A stretch of 64,000 nt of DNA from Bradyrhizobium forestalis (GCF_002795245.1 NZ_PGVG01000001.1:310001-374000), one strand, 5' to 3'. Positions 18,333 to 28,727 are shown, counted from the first letter of the stretch. Program-made: numbers and translations. Notes: a model not told the origin generated them from the letters alone.

Positions 18333-19169
18333 ATGAATTTGGCATTCGTGATCGTGGGGATTTGCGCCGTCCTGGCGGGTCTCCTTGCGATCATTTTCGG
18401 CCTGACGATCAGGGAATTCAGCCTCGGTGGGACTCTCATAATCTCCGGCACCATCGGCGTCTGCTCCGGAATGTTACTGGTCGGCCTGCATCTGGTGCTG
18501 CTTGAGCTCAAGGGCATCGCTCGCCGGCTGGCCGGTGTGGTCGCGCCGTCCGAGGTTCGGGTCAGGCCCGTGCTGCCGGGCCTCGCCGTGCCTGGTGCGC
18601 TCGCGCCCGAGCCGGTGCCGCCGCCACCACCGATCGCTAGTCCGCCGCCGTGGCAGGGCGAAGCCATCGCGCGCGAGCGTCCGCGCGCCGAGGGAGCACA
18701 GGAGCCGGAAGCTCCGACGCCGCCCGCCGCTCCGGAAGCGCCGCGCCGGCGCAACCTGCTGTTCGCCTCGACCTCGCGCAAGGAGCGCGAGCGCGCGGAG
18801 GGGAGGACCACCGAAGGTGCGCCGCCGCAGCCGTCCGCGGGGCCCAGTGAGGCCCCCGAGCTTCCGCCCGCGAGCTTTGACGTGGCCTGGCCGAAGCCGG
18901 ACCGTACGCGCCCGCCGGAGCCGCCGGCCACGCCGCGCCGTCCGCCGCCGCGCTCCTCATCGACCTTTACGGAGGCCGCCCCACCGCCTGCACCCGAACC
19001 GGCGCCACAGGTCGAGCCTGCACCCGTGACCGTGCTCAAATCCGGCGTCGTCGACGGCATGGCCTATTCGCTCTATTCCGACGGCTCGATCGAGGCGCAG
19101 ATGCCGGAAGGCATGATGCGCTTTGCCTCGATCGACGAGCTTCGCGCCCATCTCGACCAGCGCGGTTGA
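18333..19169 (+). CDS. Membrane-anchored Pro/Ala-rich hypothetical protein
   Basis: A 278-residue protein with two N-terminal membrane helices (LAFVIVGICAVLAGLLAIIFGLTI and LIISGTIGVCSGMLLVGLHLVLLEL), then about 170 residues of Pro/Ala/Arg/Glu low-complexity linker (for example PEPVPPPPPIASPPP) and a short conserved C-terminal domain of about 40 residues (VVDGMAYSLYSDGSIEAQMPEGMMRFASIDELRAHLDQ). The end domain resembles small beta-rich modules found at the tips of such linkers in Bradyrhizobium. Probably an inner-membrane protein whose C-terminal module reaches across a distance; function unknown. Confidence 0.8.
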   Translation: MNLAFVIVGICAVLAGLLAIIFGLTIREFSLGGTLIISGTIGVCSGMLLVGLHLVLLELKGIARRLAGVVAPSEVRVRPVLPGLAVPGALAPEPVPPPPPIASPPPWQGEAIARERPRAEGAQEPEAPTPPAAPEAPRRRNLLFASTSRKERERAEGRTTEGAPPQPSAGPSEAPELPPASFDVAWPKPDRTRPPEPPATPRRPPPRSSSTFTEAAPPPAPEPAPQVEPAPVTVLKSGVVDGMAYSLYSDGSIEAQMPEGMMRFASIDELRAHLDQRG

Positions 19170-19316
19170 GGCCGCCGCGTATAAGTAAAGCGGCGCCCTT
19201 CACCAGTAATCAGTGCGCCGTCGTTAGTCGTCGTATTTCCGCCGAATGTATTCTTGACACGGTATACTTTGGCGTCGTCAATCCCGTGACGCGCAAGCTG
19301 GAGAAGGTACGGGCGC

Positions 19317-19733
19317 ATGTCGGATGCGGGGGCGAAGAATTTCATCGAGCTGACGGCGAGCATCGTGTCGGCCTATCTCAGCAACAATCCGACGCCGGCG
19401 ACCGAGATTCCGAACCTGATCAGCCAGGTGCATGGCGCCTTGGTGCGGGTCTCGTCAGGCCGCACCGAGACCGCACCGCTGGAGCCGGCCAAGCCTGCCG
19501 TCTCGCTGAAGAAGTCGATCGCGCCCGATTATCTGGTCTGTCTGGAAGACGGCAAGCGCTTCAAGTCGCTGAAGCGCCATCTGCGCACGCAGTACAACAT
19601 GACGCCGGAGCAATACCGGGAGAAGTGGGGCTTGCCGGCCGACTATCCCATGGTCGCCCCGAACTATGCGGTGGCGCGCTCGCAGCTCGCCAAGCAGATG
19701 GGCTTGGGGCAGCAGCAGCGGAAGCGGAAGTAA
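19317..19733 (+). CDS. mucR: MucR/Ros family transcriptional regulator
   Basis: A 138-residue DNA-binding protein of the MucR/Ros family, global regulators of exopolysaccharide, motility and cell-cycle genes in rhizobia. The N-terminal oligomerisation helix (ELTASIVSAYLSNNPTP) is followed by the zinc-finger-like region CLEDGKRFKSLKRHLRTQYNMTPEQYR and the family tail WGLPADYPMVAPNYA. Two of the four usual zinc ligands are replaced: Cys75 and His88 remain, while Asp78 and Gln92 stand at the other positions. Zinc-free relatives in Mesorhizobium still bind DNA. A distant GCGC-free, T-rich leader precedes the gene. Confidence 0.93.
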   Translation: MSDAGAKNFIELTASIVSAYLSNNPTPATEIPNLISQVHGALVRVSSGRTETAPLEPAKPAVSLKKSIAPDYLVCLEDGKRFKSLKRHLRTQYNMTPEQYREKWGLPADYPMVAPNYAVARSQLAKQMGLGQQQRKRK

Positions 19734-19749
19734 GTCCGGGGCTACTGCG

Positions 19750-20178
19750 TCACGTCGCCTCCGCGAGCGCTTCTTTCGCGTCGGTCTTGATGCGCTCGAC
19801 CATCGAGCGCAGGCCGTTGGAGCGCTGCGGCGTCAGATGATCGCGAAAGCCGAACTCGTTGAACACCGCGATCGCGTCGGTAGCGAGGATCTCCTGCGGC
19901 GTGCGGCCCGAATAGAGCGCAAACACGATCGCGACCAGCCCGCGCACGATATGGGCGTCGCTATCGCCGCGATATTTCAGGGTCAGTTCGCCATTGCTGC
20001 GGTCGACCAGCTTCTGGAGCCAGACCTGGCTGACGCAGCCCTGCACCTTGTTGGTGGCGGAGTGTTCCGCCTCCGGCATCGGTTCCAGGGTACGGCCGAG
20101 CTCGATGACATACCGGTAGCGGTCATCCCACTCGTCCAGAAGCTCGAAATTGTCCCTGATTTCGTCGATCTTCGTCAT
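19750..20178 (-). CDS. sufE: SufE family protein
   Basis: A 142-residue SufE, which takes sulfur from the cysteine desulfurase SufS and passes it to the SufBCD scaffold for Fe-S cluster assembly. The sulfur-accepting cysteine is Cys48 in NKVQGCVSQVWL. The N-terminal FELLDEWDDRYRYVIELGR and later GLVAIVFALYSGRTPQEIL are family signatures. The rest of the suf operon is not in the window. It converges with mucR, with a 16-base gap. Confidence 0.93.
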   Translation of the reverse strand: MTKIDEIRDNFELLDEWDDRYRYVIELGRTLEPMPEAEHSATNKVQGCVSQVWLQKLVDRSNGELTLKYRGDSDAHIVRGLVAIVFALYSGRTPQEILATDAIAVFNEFGFRDHLTPQRSNGLRSMVERIKTDAKEALAEAT

Positions 20179-20247
20179 ATCGGCCCACAGTTCCCGCTTC
20201 CTGCCAATATAGGGACGCGAAGCCGTGAAATCGATAGGGTTTGGGCG

Positions 20248-20691
20248 CTAATTCGCTGGCCCTGGTCCGCGCCATTCCAGCGCGAGGTCGTCCTGGGTCA
20301 GGGTGTCGCGCGGCGCCTCGCTCGCGGCAGCATCGCCTTCGCCGGCCATCGCAATCGAGCCGGTATGGTCGGGCGCCTTCTTGTTGTCGTTCTTGCTGCC
20401 GTCGTTCTTGTCGTTGGTGATCTGCTCTTTCTTGTCGTTGATGATCTGGTACAGCTTCTTCGCGCCGTCCTGGGCGCGCTGGCCGATGATGGTCGCGGCC
20501 TGGCCGCCGACCTCGCAGGCCGCCGGCTGGCGCTTGCAGAACTGGGTCATGTCGGAGACGGCCGCGGTCGCAGCCTGCACCGCGTCGGCGGCGCCGATCT
20601 GCGGCAGCTTCTCCGATTCGGGCGTCTTGTCCCGCGGCAGGAGCACCAGCACCAGCCCGAGCCAGAATGTGATGCGAAGCAGAAAGCGCAT
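20248..20691 (-). CDS. DUF5330 membrane-anchored protein
   Basis: A 147-residue protein with one N-terminal membrane helix (FLLRITFWLGLVLVLLP) and an exported domain containing two cysteines in FCKRQPAACEVGGQAA near residue 52, the core of the DUF5330 family. The C-terminal half is a Lys/Asn/Asp-rich low-complexity tail. It lies 69 bases upstream of sufE on the same strand. The family is restricted to Rhizobiales and has no known function. Confidence 0.82.
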   Translation of the reverse strand: MRFLLRITFWLGLVLVLLPRDKTPESEKLPQIGAADAVQAATAAVSDMTQFCKRQPAACEVGGQAATIIGQRAQDGAKKLYQIINDKKEQITNDKNDGSKNDNKKAPDHTGSIAMAGEGDAAASEAPRDTLTQDDLALEWRGPGPAN

Positions 20692-21034
20692 CTTATCGAC
20701 CTGTCCGTTAGAATCCGCCCGCGGCGATCTCCGCGGATGTCGGACCTAGCAATCCTCGATAAATCGCAAGTGATTGCCTTGAGCTTAATTCGCGGAAAAT
20801 TGACACAAGATTCTTTGGAAGCGACGTTCCAGTAAATTTTCGATTGACGCCCGCGCCCGTGATTTTGCTGGCCGTCCCGCATCCACCAATTCGAAACCAT
20901 GCGGAGCAAGTGAAACCCTGTGTTCACCATCCGCGGCGAAGACGTCGTCAAATCGTCTAAAAAGCTCCGCGATAACGCGGTGTCCGGCCGCACGCGGCGC
21001 CGCCTTAGCACTCGTTTAAGGTCGCTCTGACACG
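20692..21034. other. Divergent spacer before histidine kinase
   Basis: A 343-base region between DUF5330 and the kinase gene, with an A+T-rich stretch at about 20755-20860. No coding frame with family features, no RNA gene, and no strong palindrome. It presumably contains both promoters. Because the kinase start is uncertain, the spacer may extend to 21100. Confidence 0.55.
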
Positions 21035-22976
<1,942 letters not shown>

Positions 22977-22984
<8 letters not shown>

Positions 22985-23678
22985 AAAGTCTGCCAAGGAC
23001 CAAGCGGCTCCGCGCCGCCGTGGCGTCAAGGCTGCGGTCATCGATGTCGAGACCGAGCGCAACATCGTGATGCGCGTGCTGCTGCACAGCCCCAAGGATA
23101 CGCTGGCCGGCCTCGTTGCCGTCGCCGCGATCGCTGCGATCGTTGCCAATGCGCTGTTCCTCCAGACCGGCCGGCACCCCGCGCCGATGTTCGGCACGGT
23201 GATCAATCTTCCCGCGCCGTCCTCAGTGCCGCTGTCGAACCCGATGCCGCGTCCGCGCCCCGTCGGCGCCGATACCTCGCCGCTCGAGCCGCGAGCGACG
23301 GAGTTCCGCGTCGAGCCCAAACCTGCCGAGCGTGCCGCCGAGAAGGCCCCTGAAAAGCCCGTCGAGGCGACGGCCTCGACGCGCTCGAACGATCCGATGA
23401 CCAATCTGGTCAAGGCGACGACCTCGACGCCGCCCTCGGCCCTGCGTCCGCCGGCGCCGATTCCGGCGCAGAGCCCGGCCGCGCGACGTATCGCCGGCGT
23501 GCAGCGCGCGCTGTCCGAATATGGCTACGGCAATTTGAAGATCACGGGCGCCATGAGCGGCGAGACCCAGTCCGCGATCCAGAAATTCGAGCGCGAGCAC
23601 AAGATGCAGGTCACCGGGCAGGTCTCCGATCGGCTGCTGCGCGAGCTTGCCGCTGCGATCGGCCATCCCGTCGAATAG
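22977..23678 (+). CDS. Membrane-anchored peptidoglycan-binding protein
   Basis: A 233-residue protein with a basic cytoplasmic N-terminus, one membrane helix (TLAGLVAVAAIAAIVANALFL, residues 42-62), a Pro/Ala-rich linker of about 100 residues and a C-terminal PG_binding_1 domain (IAGVQRALSEYGYGNLKITGAMSGETQSAIQKFE-type helices, given here as RALSEYGYGNLKITG and TQSAIQKFEREHKM). It starts with GTG and overlaps the kinase stop by 8 bases, so the two are translationally coupled. This suggests a kinase that senses or reports on the cell wall, with this protein as its periplasmic partner. Confidence 0.87.
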
Positions 23679-23696
23679 CCGTACGTCTAGCCGTCA

Positions 23697-23710
23697 TTGA
23701 CGCAAATCAA
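23697..23710. promoter_or_regulatory. FNR/FixK-type box (distal)
   Basis: TTGACGCAAATCAA fits the FixK2/FNR consensus TTG(A/C)-N6-(T/G)CAA with both half-sites perfect. Its centre is about 132 bases ahead of the ATG of the 70-residue membrane protein gene. Confidence 0.7.
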
Positions 23711-23761
23711 TTCCCGGCCTCAGGTTCTGGCAGAGCAGGCCAGATCCGCAAGAAGTGCGAT

Positions 23762-23775
23762 TTGCGTGGGATCAA
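23762..23775. promoter_or_regulatory. FNR/FixK-type box (proximal)
   Basis: TTGCGTGGGATCAA also fits TTG(A/C)-N6-(T/G)CAA. Its centre lies 65 bases after the distal box. A class II arrangement would put the transcription start near 23809, with a weak CATGAT -10 at about 23800 and the ribosome-binding site at 23821. Confidence 0.7.
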
Positions 23776-23835
23776 TGACCGCCGGCGGCTTCGGAGAACA
23801 TGATCGCTCATCCTCATCAAGGAAGAGAGGTCGTC

Positions 23836-24048
23836 ATGTTCAAGGTCTCGATTCTCGTCTGGATCATGCTCGGCACGACGCTGGCGGGCGTCAGCCTGAT
23901 CGTCGTGCTGATGGTGCCGAGCTTCGCCGCCGACGCCATCAGGAACATCCCTTATGCCGTGGCCGTGGGATTTGCGCTCGCGATGCCGCTGTCATACTTC
24001 GTCGCGACCCAGATTCGCGGTGGTCAGGACGGCGCGCGCAAGGCGTGA
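23836..24048 (+). CDS. Small two-helix membrane protein, predicted oxygen-regulated
   Basis: A 70-residue protein made of two membrane helices (FKVSILVWIMLGTTLAGVSL and YAVAVGFALAMPLSYFVATQ) with a short basic tail (GGQDGARKA). The ATG at 23836 follows a strong GGAAGAGAGG ribosome-binding site. Two FNR/FixK-type boxes stand upstream, so it is probably induced under low oxygen. Its size and topology recall accessory subunits of respiratory complexes, but I see no diagnostic residue for any of them. No homologous neighbour helps: the next gene, DUF1491, is 53 bases downstream. Confidence 0.78.
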   Translation: MFKVSILVWIMLGTTLAGVSLIVVLMVPSFAADAIRNIPYAVAVGFALAMPLSYFVATQIRGGQDGARKA

Positions 24049-24101
24049 GACGCACGAGCCGAGGCTGGCGTGAGACCTCGTGCTGGCCTATCGTCGGATT
24101 C

Positions 24102-24446
24102 ATGCGTTTGAAATCCAACATTTGGGTGGCGGCTTACTTGCGCCGCTGCCAGACCGAGGGCGTGTTCGGCGCCGTGCGGCGTCGCGGTGCCGAGGAGGCG
24201 GGCGCGGTGTTCGTCAAGGTGTCGCTGCTCGACGGCAATGCGATGCTGTATGCGCCGGCGCCGCAGACCGTCTATGAGGACGGCCGGCCCATCGATCGCT
24301 TCTTCGTGCCGGTCGCGCCGCAGCCTCTGCCGGAGCACACGATCGAGGAGCGGCTGACCAAGGAGATCCGCTTCGATCCCGACGCCTGGATCGTCGAGAC
24401 CGAGGATCGCGCGGGGCGGCATTTTCTGGAATTGGCGAAGACGTAA
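24102..24446 (+). CDS. DUF1491 family protein
   Basis: A 114-residue cytoplasmic protein matching DUF1491, a family conserved in alphaproteobacteria and without known function. Typical features are the N-terminal MRLKSNIWVAAYLRRCQTEG, the central GAVFVKVSLLDGNAMLYAPAP and the C-terminal RFDPDAWIVETEDRAGRHFLELA. The ATG at 24102 is used; upstream residues in the open frame are not family-like. It could share the transcript of the small membrane protein in front of it. Confidence 0.9.
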   Translation: MRLKSNIWVAAYLRRCQTEGVFGAVRRRGAEEAGAVFVKVSLLDGNAMLYAPAPQTVYEDGRPIDRFFVPVAPQPLPEHTIEERLTKEIRFDPDAWIVETEDRAGRHFLELAKT

Positions 24447-24454
24447 CTGCTGCA

Positions 24455-24620
24455 CAGGCGTGTCCCGGACAAGCGGCAACGCGTCAGCGTTGCCGCGCAG
24501 AGCCGGGGACCCATATGTGTGAATCGATGCGGTAAGATGGGCCCCGGCTCTGCAGCGCACCGCTCGCTGGACGATGCTTCGCATCGCCAGGGAGGCGCTG
24601 CGCTGCGTCCGGGGCACGAG
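24455..24620. repeat. Intergenic repeat with long inverted arms
   Basis: Arms 24497-24513 and 24538-24553 (GCAGAGCCGGGG core) are complementary with one bulge. Flanking GC-rich segments (GGCAACGCGTCAGCGTTGCC and a GATGCTTCGCATC hairpin) add further pairing. It fills the gap between the convergent DUF1491 and DUF2336 genes and may stop transcription from both. Confidence 0.75.
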
Positions 24621-24625
24621 AGCAG

Positions 24626-25603
24626 TCAGCGCTCCGACGATCCGCCCGTACCCTTCCGCACCGCGGGCGCGGAGCCCGGCTGCACGCCCGGCCGCGTCTG
24701 GCCTGCGCCGGCCCGCGCGCGCTGGCGTTCGCCATCGTGCAGCGACGGTTGATACTTTGCCCGCGTCACCGCGAGCGTCGAGCCGCGCCAGGCTGCCAGC
24801 ATCACCAGCGCCGAGCGGTCGACGAGGCGGTCATAGAGCCGCGACAGCCGGTACACGGCGTTCACGGAGGTGCCGATCTCCGGCTTGAAGAACAGCAGGA
24901 TGCGCTGGAACACCGGGCTCGGCATGTCGAGCGCGCGCGCGGCGACCGCGAGCGCCTCGCCGCCGGCATCGTCGACGATCTGGGCCGCGACGCGCGAGGG
25001 CAGGATCAGGCTGTCGCCGAGCTCGAAGGCGAAGTTCTCGGTGTCGCCCGCGATCGCCGCCATCTCCAGGATCTGGATCGCGCGTTTGGCGCGCGCGGTC
25101 GGAATGCGAGGGGCGGCCTTCAGCGGCGTCTGCGCCAGATTGTGCAGGATCAGCGCGCGCTCGGAGGCGCCGGCGCGGAAGAACATGTCGTGGATCTCGG
25201 CCGCTTCCTTCGGCTGCATCGCCATGTTGGCGGCCATGCGCTGCTCGGCCTCGGTCGGCTCGCGCGCCGGAGAGGGCGCGCGCGGCGGCGTGGGGATCTC
25301 CCGGGCCAATGGAATCCTGCGGCCTTCCTGGGTCGCGACCAGCCCGAGCTTCTGCAGGATCGGGACGGGCGTATGCGGATAGACCGCGAGCCGCGCCTTG
25401 ACGGCCGCGCGCGTCGCGTCGTCGACCTGGTCGATCAGTCGCGTGGCGAGCTCGACGAACTGCCGCTGCTCGTCGTCGCTGTGGGTGCTCGTCTGGACAT
25501 AAAGGTCGGTCAGCACGCGCAGCAGCGTCGGGCGGACATCGACACCTTCGCGACGGGACAGGGTCATCAGCCCGTCGAATCCGGGAAACAGCGACTTGGT
25601 CAT
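24626..25603 (-). CDS. DUF2336 family protein
   Basis: A 325-residue protein of the DUF2336 family, helical-repeat proteins common in Rhizobiales and Caulobacterales. Visible features: the N-terminal LFPGFDGLMTLSRREGVDVRPTLLRVLTDLYV, HEAT-like helices such as LAVYPHTPVPILQKLG, a Pro-rich linker (PPRAPSPAREP) near residue 110, and long alternating Ala/Leu helices. Codon use is ordinary for the genome. Biochemical role unknown; in Caulobacter relatives some are linked to cell-cycle regulators. Confidence 0.85.
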   Translation of the reverse strand: MTKSLFPGFDGLMTLSRREGVDVRPTLLRVLTDLYVQTSTHSDDEQRQFVELATRLIDQVDDATRAAVKARLAVYPHTPVPILQKLGLVATQEGRRIPLAREIPTPPRAPSPAREPTEAEQRMAANMAMQPKEAAEIHDMFFRAGASERALILHNLAQTPLKAAPRIPTARAKRAIQILEMAAIAGDTENFAFELGDSLILPSRVAAQIVDDAGGEALAVAARALDMPSPVFQRILLFFKPEIGTSVNAVYRLSRLYDRLVDRSALVMLAAWRGSTLAVTRAKYQPSLHDGERQRARAGAGQTRPGVQPGSAPAVRKGTGGSSER

Positions 25604-25870
25604 GGAGGCGTACGCAACTCGGGAAAGATACTTGTGAGCGAGCCTAGCGCAGGTTCTTTTAAAGCCTCGTTAAGGAAAACGAGGCGTGAAGCCGGCCCCA
25701 CAATTTAAGGCGTTGTCGTGCCGCAACGGGACGGCGCGGCCCCGTCCGTGTGGTTACGGTCCAAGGGGGCGTCCAAGGGGCGCGTTTACACCCCGTTAAC
25801 CATGAGCTGATCTTAATGAATGCATGTTGCAGGGGCGCGTTCGGTCGCGCGGCAATTGAAGAGAGCTGAC

Positions 25871-26059
25871 ATGGGGACCATCATCGAATTTCCGGCCGGT
25901 CGCCGGGTGGGCTCGTCGGGGGATGTCGCTCCGCGCGCGGACATGGGGACGGTCCTGATCCTTCCCGTGATCCGCATCGAGCGTGAGGCGGACGAAACCA
26001 GCGGCGATCGCGGGCCGGAGCAGGGCACAGCGCCGGGGCGCCGTCGTCGACGTCGCTGA
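25871..26059 (+). CDS. Small hypothetical protein ahead of the lipoprotein gene
   Basis: A 62-residue basic protein, MGTIIEFPAGRRVGSSGD at its start and a run of six arginines at its end. A GAGAG ribosome-binding site precedes the ATG at 25871, and the lipoprotein gene follows after 16 bases, so they are probably one transcript. The start region is repeated internally (ACATGGGGAC at 25869 and 25941, giving MGTIIEFP and MGTVLILP), which may be a small duplication. I do not recognise a family. Confidence 0.6.
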   Translation: MGTIIEFPAGRRVGSSGDVAPRADMGTVLILPVIRIEREADETSGDRGPEQGTAPGRRRRRR

Positions 26060-26075
26060 CATCCGGCTTCATGCG

Positions 26076-26837
26076 ATGCCGGACTCCATCCGCCAGATTC
26101 GGCCTGTCCTGTCGGCCGTCTTGCTTGCGCTGCTTGGCGCGGCGCTCTGCGCCTGCAGCGGCGGCGATTTCGGCCGCACCCGCGAGAGCATGCGCAGCGA
26201 CGACATGCATCGCTGGCTGGGCGCGGAGGTCACCTCCAGCGTCGGCTTGACGCCCTCGCAATTCCAGCTCACCGACGAAGAGCGCCAACTGCGCGATCTC
26301 GCCTATCCCATGATCGAGCCGCCGCTGTCGCGCCCCGCCTGGAAGAGCGTGTTCGGCGACTACAAGCCGCTGCCCTCGCCCTGGCGGCAGAAGATCGTGT
26401 TCGACCGCACCATGTACGGACGCACTTTGATCGACGAGCCGCACCGCTCGCATTCCTCGCGCTATGCGCAGCTGATCGAGGACGTCCGCAACGACATCAC
26501 CCGCTTCGAGCCGTTCTTCGCCTCGGCGATCCGCGTCATCGATCTCGACAGGAAACGCAATGCCAGCATGGCGCGCGTCTCCGCGCTCTCGCCGAGGGAG
26601 AGGGGCGACGCGGTCGCGCGCATGCAGGAGAACTCGCTGATCATCCAGTGGGTGCAGCAGTGCCTGGAGCAGCGCATCTCGTCCTATCGCTGGGCGCTGG
26701 AACGCCTGGTGATCCAGGCCCCCGACGGCATGGCCGCCGACGCCGACCGCCTGATCGGCGAGCTCGCCGCCCAGACCGCCAATCCGCCGGTCGCGGCACA
26801 GCCGCCTTACGGCCGCGCGGTCATCTCGAAGGGCTGA
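26076..26837 (+). CDS. Putative lipoprotein, conserved hypothetical
   Basis: A 253-residue protein with a signal peptide ending in a lipobox-like segment (VLLALLGAALCACSGG, Cys at about residues 25-27), so it is likely a lipoprotein. The mature part is helical, with DEERQLRDLAYPMIEPPLSRPAW, RYAQLIEDVRNDITRFEPFFASA and QWVQQCLEQRISSYRWALERL. It contains no enzyme motif. The family is common in Bradyrhizobium next to a small MGTIIEFP protein, as here. I assign no function. Confidence 0.8.
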   Translation: MPDSIRQIRPVLSAVLLALLGAALCACSGGDFGRTRESMRSDDMHRWLGAEVTSSVGLTPSQFQLTDEERQLRDLAYPMIEPPLSRPAWKSVFGDYKPLPSPWRQKIVFDRTMYGRTLIDEPHRSHSSRYAQLIEDVRNDITRFEPFFASAIRVIDLDRKRNASMARVSALSPRERGDAVARMQENSLIIQWVQQCLEQRISSYRWALERLVIQAPDGMAADADRLIGELAAQTANPPVAAQPPYGRAVISKG

Positions 26838-26925
26838 CCGGTCGGTTTTTGCCTGCGCGTGTGCCACCGATGCGCAGTATCCGGCAGCCCATGATACGGC
26901 TTGCTGTCAATATGGCCGTGCCGGG

Positions 26926-27816
26926 TCAAATGAAGCCGCCGGCTCCAAGCTCCCGCGTGATCCACTCGGCGAACACGCGGATCGGCCGGCGCTGCCGGCT
27001 TGCACGTGGAAAGACGAGATGATGGCCGACATAGCGGATGTCGACGGAGCGTCCGGCAAGCGGCGCGACCAGCCGCCTTGTCGCGATTTCCCGCTCGGCG
27101 AGCCGGGTTGATTCCAGCGTCACGCCGAGGCCGCTCGACGCCATCGCGATCGCCAGGAAGCTGCGATCGAAGCGCATGCCGTGGATGGCGGGGGCTTCGA
27201 GGCCATTGGCGGTGAACCATTGATGCCACTGCACCTGCTTCACTTCCGAGCGGATCAGCACCTGGTCGAGCAGGTCCTTCGGCTTGCGGATTTTCTTCGC
27301 CAGTCCGGGCGTGCAGAGCGGCGTCACGGTCTCTTCGCCGAGCGGAATGACCTCGACCCCCTCGGCTCTCGGCTGCCCATACACGATGTCGATATCGAAA
27401 TCGTCGTTGCTGAACCGGGCATATTCGGTGTTGGCGGCGAGGCGGACCTCGAGCTTGGGCTCGGCGGCCATGAAGCGGGCGAGGCGCGGAGCAAGCCACT
27501 GGGCGGCAAAGCTCGGCGCGCAGTGCACCCTCAGCAATTGCGGGCCACGGCCGGCGACCTCTTCGATGCCGCGGCGCAGATTGTCGAAAGCGGCGCCGGC
27601 ATGGCGCATCAGGTTCTCGCCTGCTGGCGTCAGGCGGACCGCGCGGGCACTGCGCTCGAACAATATCGTGCCCATCGCGCTTTCGAGCTTGCGAATGGCG
27701 TGGCTGACCGCGCTCGGGGTCAGATGAAGCTCGTTCGCCGCATCCCGGAACGAGCCGGTGCGCGCGGCCGCCTCGAAGGCGCGGATGGAGGATATCGGGA
27801 TACTGGACAGCAACAT
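26926..27816 (-). CDS. LysR family regulator (GcvA-like)
   Basis: A 296-residue LysR regulator. The winged helix-turn-helix is in residues 5-64 (IRAFEAAARTGSFRDAANELHLTPSAVSHAIRKLE) and the effector domain follows from about residue 90, with the GcvA-like opening LLRVHCAPSFAAQWLAPRL. It is divergent from the SDR/transketolase/TRAP cluster with a 132-base spacer and probably controls it. A palindrome, GTGAA-N5-TTCAC, sits 8 bases ahead of its start codon, where it could mediate autorepression. Confidence 0.93.
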   Translation of the reverse strand: MLLSSIPISSIRAFEAAARTGSFRDAANELHLTPSAVSHAIRKLESAMGTILFERSARAVRLTPAGENLMRHAGAAFDNLRRGIEEVAGRGPQLLRVHCAPSFAAQWLAPRLARFMAAEPKLEVRLAANTEYARFSNDDFDIDIVYGQPRAEGVEVIPLGEETVTPLCTPGLAKKIRKPKDLLDQVLIRSEVKQVQWHQWFTANGLEAPAIHGMRFDRSFLAIAMASSGLGVTLESTRLAEREIATRRLVAPLAGRSVDIRYVGHHLVFPRASRQRRPIRVFAEWITRELGAGGFI

Positions 27817-27823
27817 CGCGCAA

Positions 27824-27838
27824 GTGAACCAAATTCAC
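27824..27838. promoter_or_regulatory. LysR-type palindrome GTGAACCAAATTCAC
   Basis: An inverted repeat with 5-base arms and a T-N11-A-like layout, in the spacer shared by the LysR gene and the divergent SDR gene. It is a good candidate for the LysR binding site, overlapping the regulator's own leader. Confidence 0.5.
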
Positions 27839-27948
27839 CTATGCAAGACAACAGCGCGTTTGTCGGAACGCAGGCCGTGGCATAGCCAACTGGTCCAGAA
27901 CAGCGGCGCCCCTCGGGAGCCTCGGCACAGCCATTCAGGGAGGATCAG

Positions 27949-28710
27949 ATGCTGCTTCGCGGCAAAACTGCAATCATCACCGGCGCGGCTTCGCCGCGGG
28001 GGATCGGGCTTGCGACGGCCCGGCGATTTGCCGCCGAAGGCGCCCGGGTCGCCATTCTCGACATCGATGGTCCGGCGGCGGAAGACGCAGCGCGCAACCT
28101 CGAACCGGTCAATGGCCAGCCGCATCTCGGCCTCGCCTGCAACGTCGCGGACAAGCAAGCCTGCGTCAAGGCCGTTGAAGCGGTCATCGCGAAACTCGGC
28201 CAGATCGATATTCTCATCAACAATGCCGGCGTGACCCAGCCGGTGAAACTTCTGGACATCACGCCGGGAGATTGGGACCGCATCCAGGACGTCAACCTCA
28301 AGGGCATCCTGTTCCTCTCCCAGGCCGTGATCCCGCACATGCAGAAGCGCAAGAGCGGATCGATCGCCTGCATGTCGTCGGTCTCCGCCCAGCGCGGCGG
28401 CGGCATCTTCGGCGGGCCGCACTATTCGGCGGCCAAGGCCGGCGTGCTCGGGCTCGCCAAGGCGATGGCCCGCGAGTTCGGCCCCGACGGTATCCGCGTC
28501 AACTGCGTGACGCCGGGCCTGATCGGCACTGACATCACCGCCGGCAAGCTCACCGACGAGATGCGGGCGAAGATCCTCGAGGGCATTCCGCTCGGGCGGC
28601 TGGGCGAGGCCGCCGACGTCGCCGGCATCTACACCTTCCTCGCCTCCGACTTGTCGGCCTACGTCACCGGCGCGGTCATCGACGTCAACGGCGGCATGCT
28701 GATCCACTGA
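27949..28710 (+). CDS. SDR family oxidoreductase
   Basis: A 253-residue short-chain dehydrogenase. It has the classical marks: the cofactor loop TGAASPRGIG at residues 11-20, NNAG at 91-94, catalytic Ser144-146 region (MSSVSA), Tyr159 and Lys163 (HYSAAKAG), and the terminal VTGAVIDVNGGM. Asp38-Asp40 at the end of the second strand (AILDID) favour NAD(H). It is the first gene of a tight operon with the split transketolase and a TRAP transporter, so the substrate is probably a polyol, sugar acid or ketose. Confidence 0.93.
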   Translation: MLLRGKTAIITGAASPRGIGLATARRFAAEGARVAILDIDGPAAEDAARNLEPVNGQPHLGLACNVADKQACVKAVEAVIAKLGQIDILINNAGVTQPVKLLDITPGDWDRIQDVNLKGILFLSQAVIPHMQKRKSGSIACMSSVSAQRGGGIFGGPHYSAAKAGVLGLAKAMAREFGPDGIRVNCVTPGLIGTDITAGKLTDEMRAKILEGIPLGRLGEAADVAGIYTFLASDLSAYVTGAVIDVNGGMLIH

Positions 28711-28727
28711 GCGAGGAGGGGAGACAC

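Noticed and set aside
19254..19268. TTGACA and TATACT close together ahead of mucR
   Set aside because: The hexamers are only 3 bases apart, so they cannot be a -35/-10 pair; no 17-base partner was found for TATACT.
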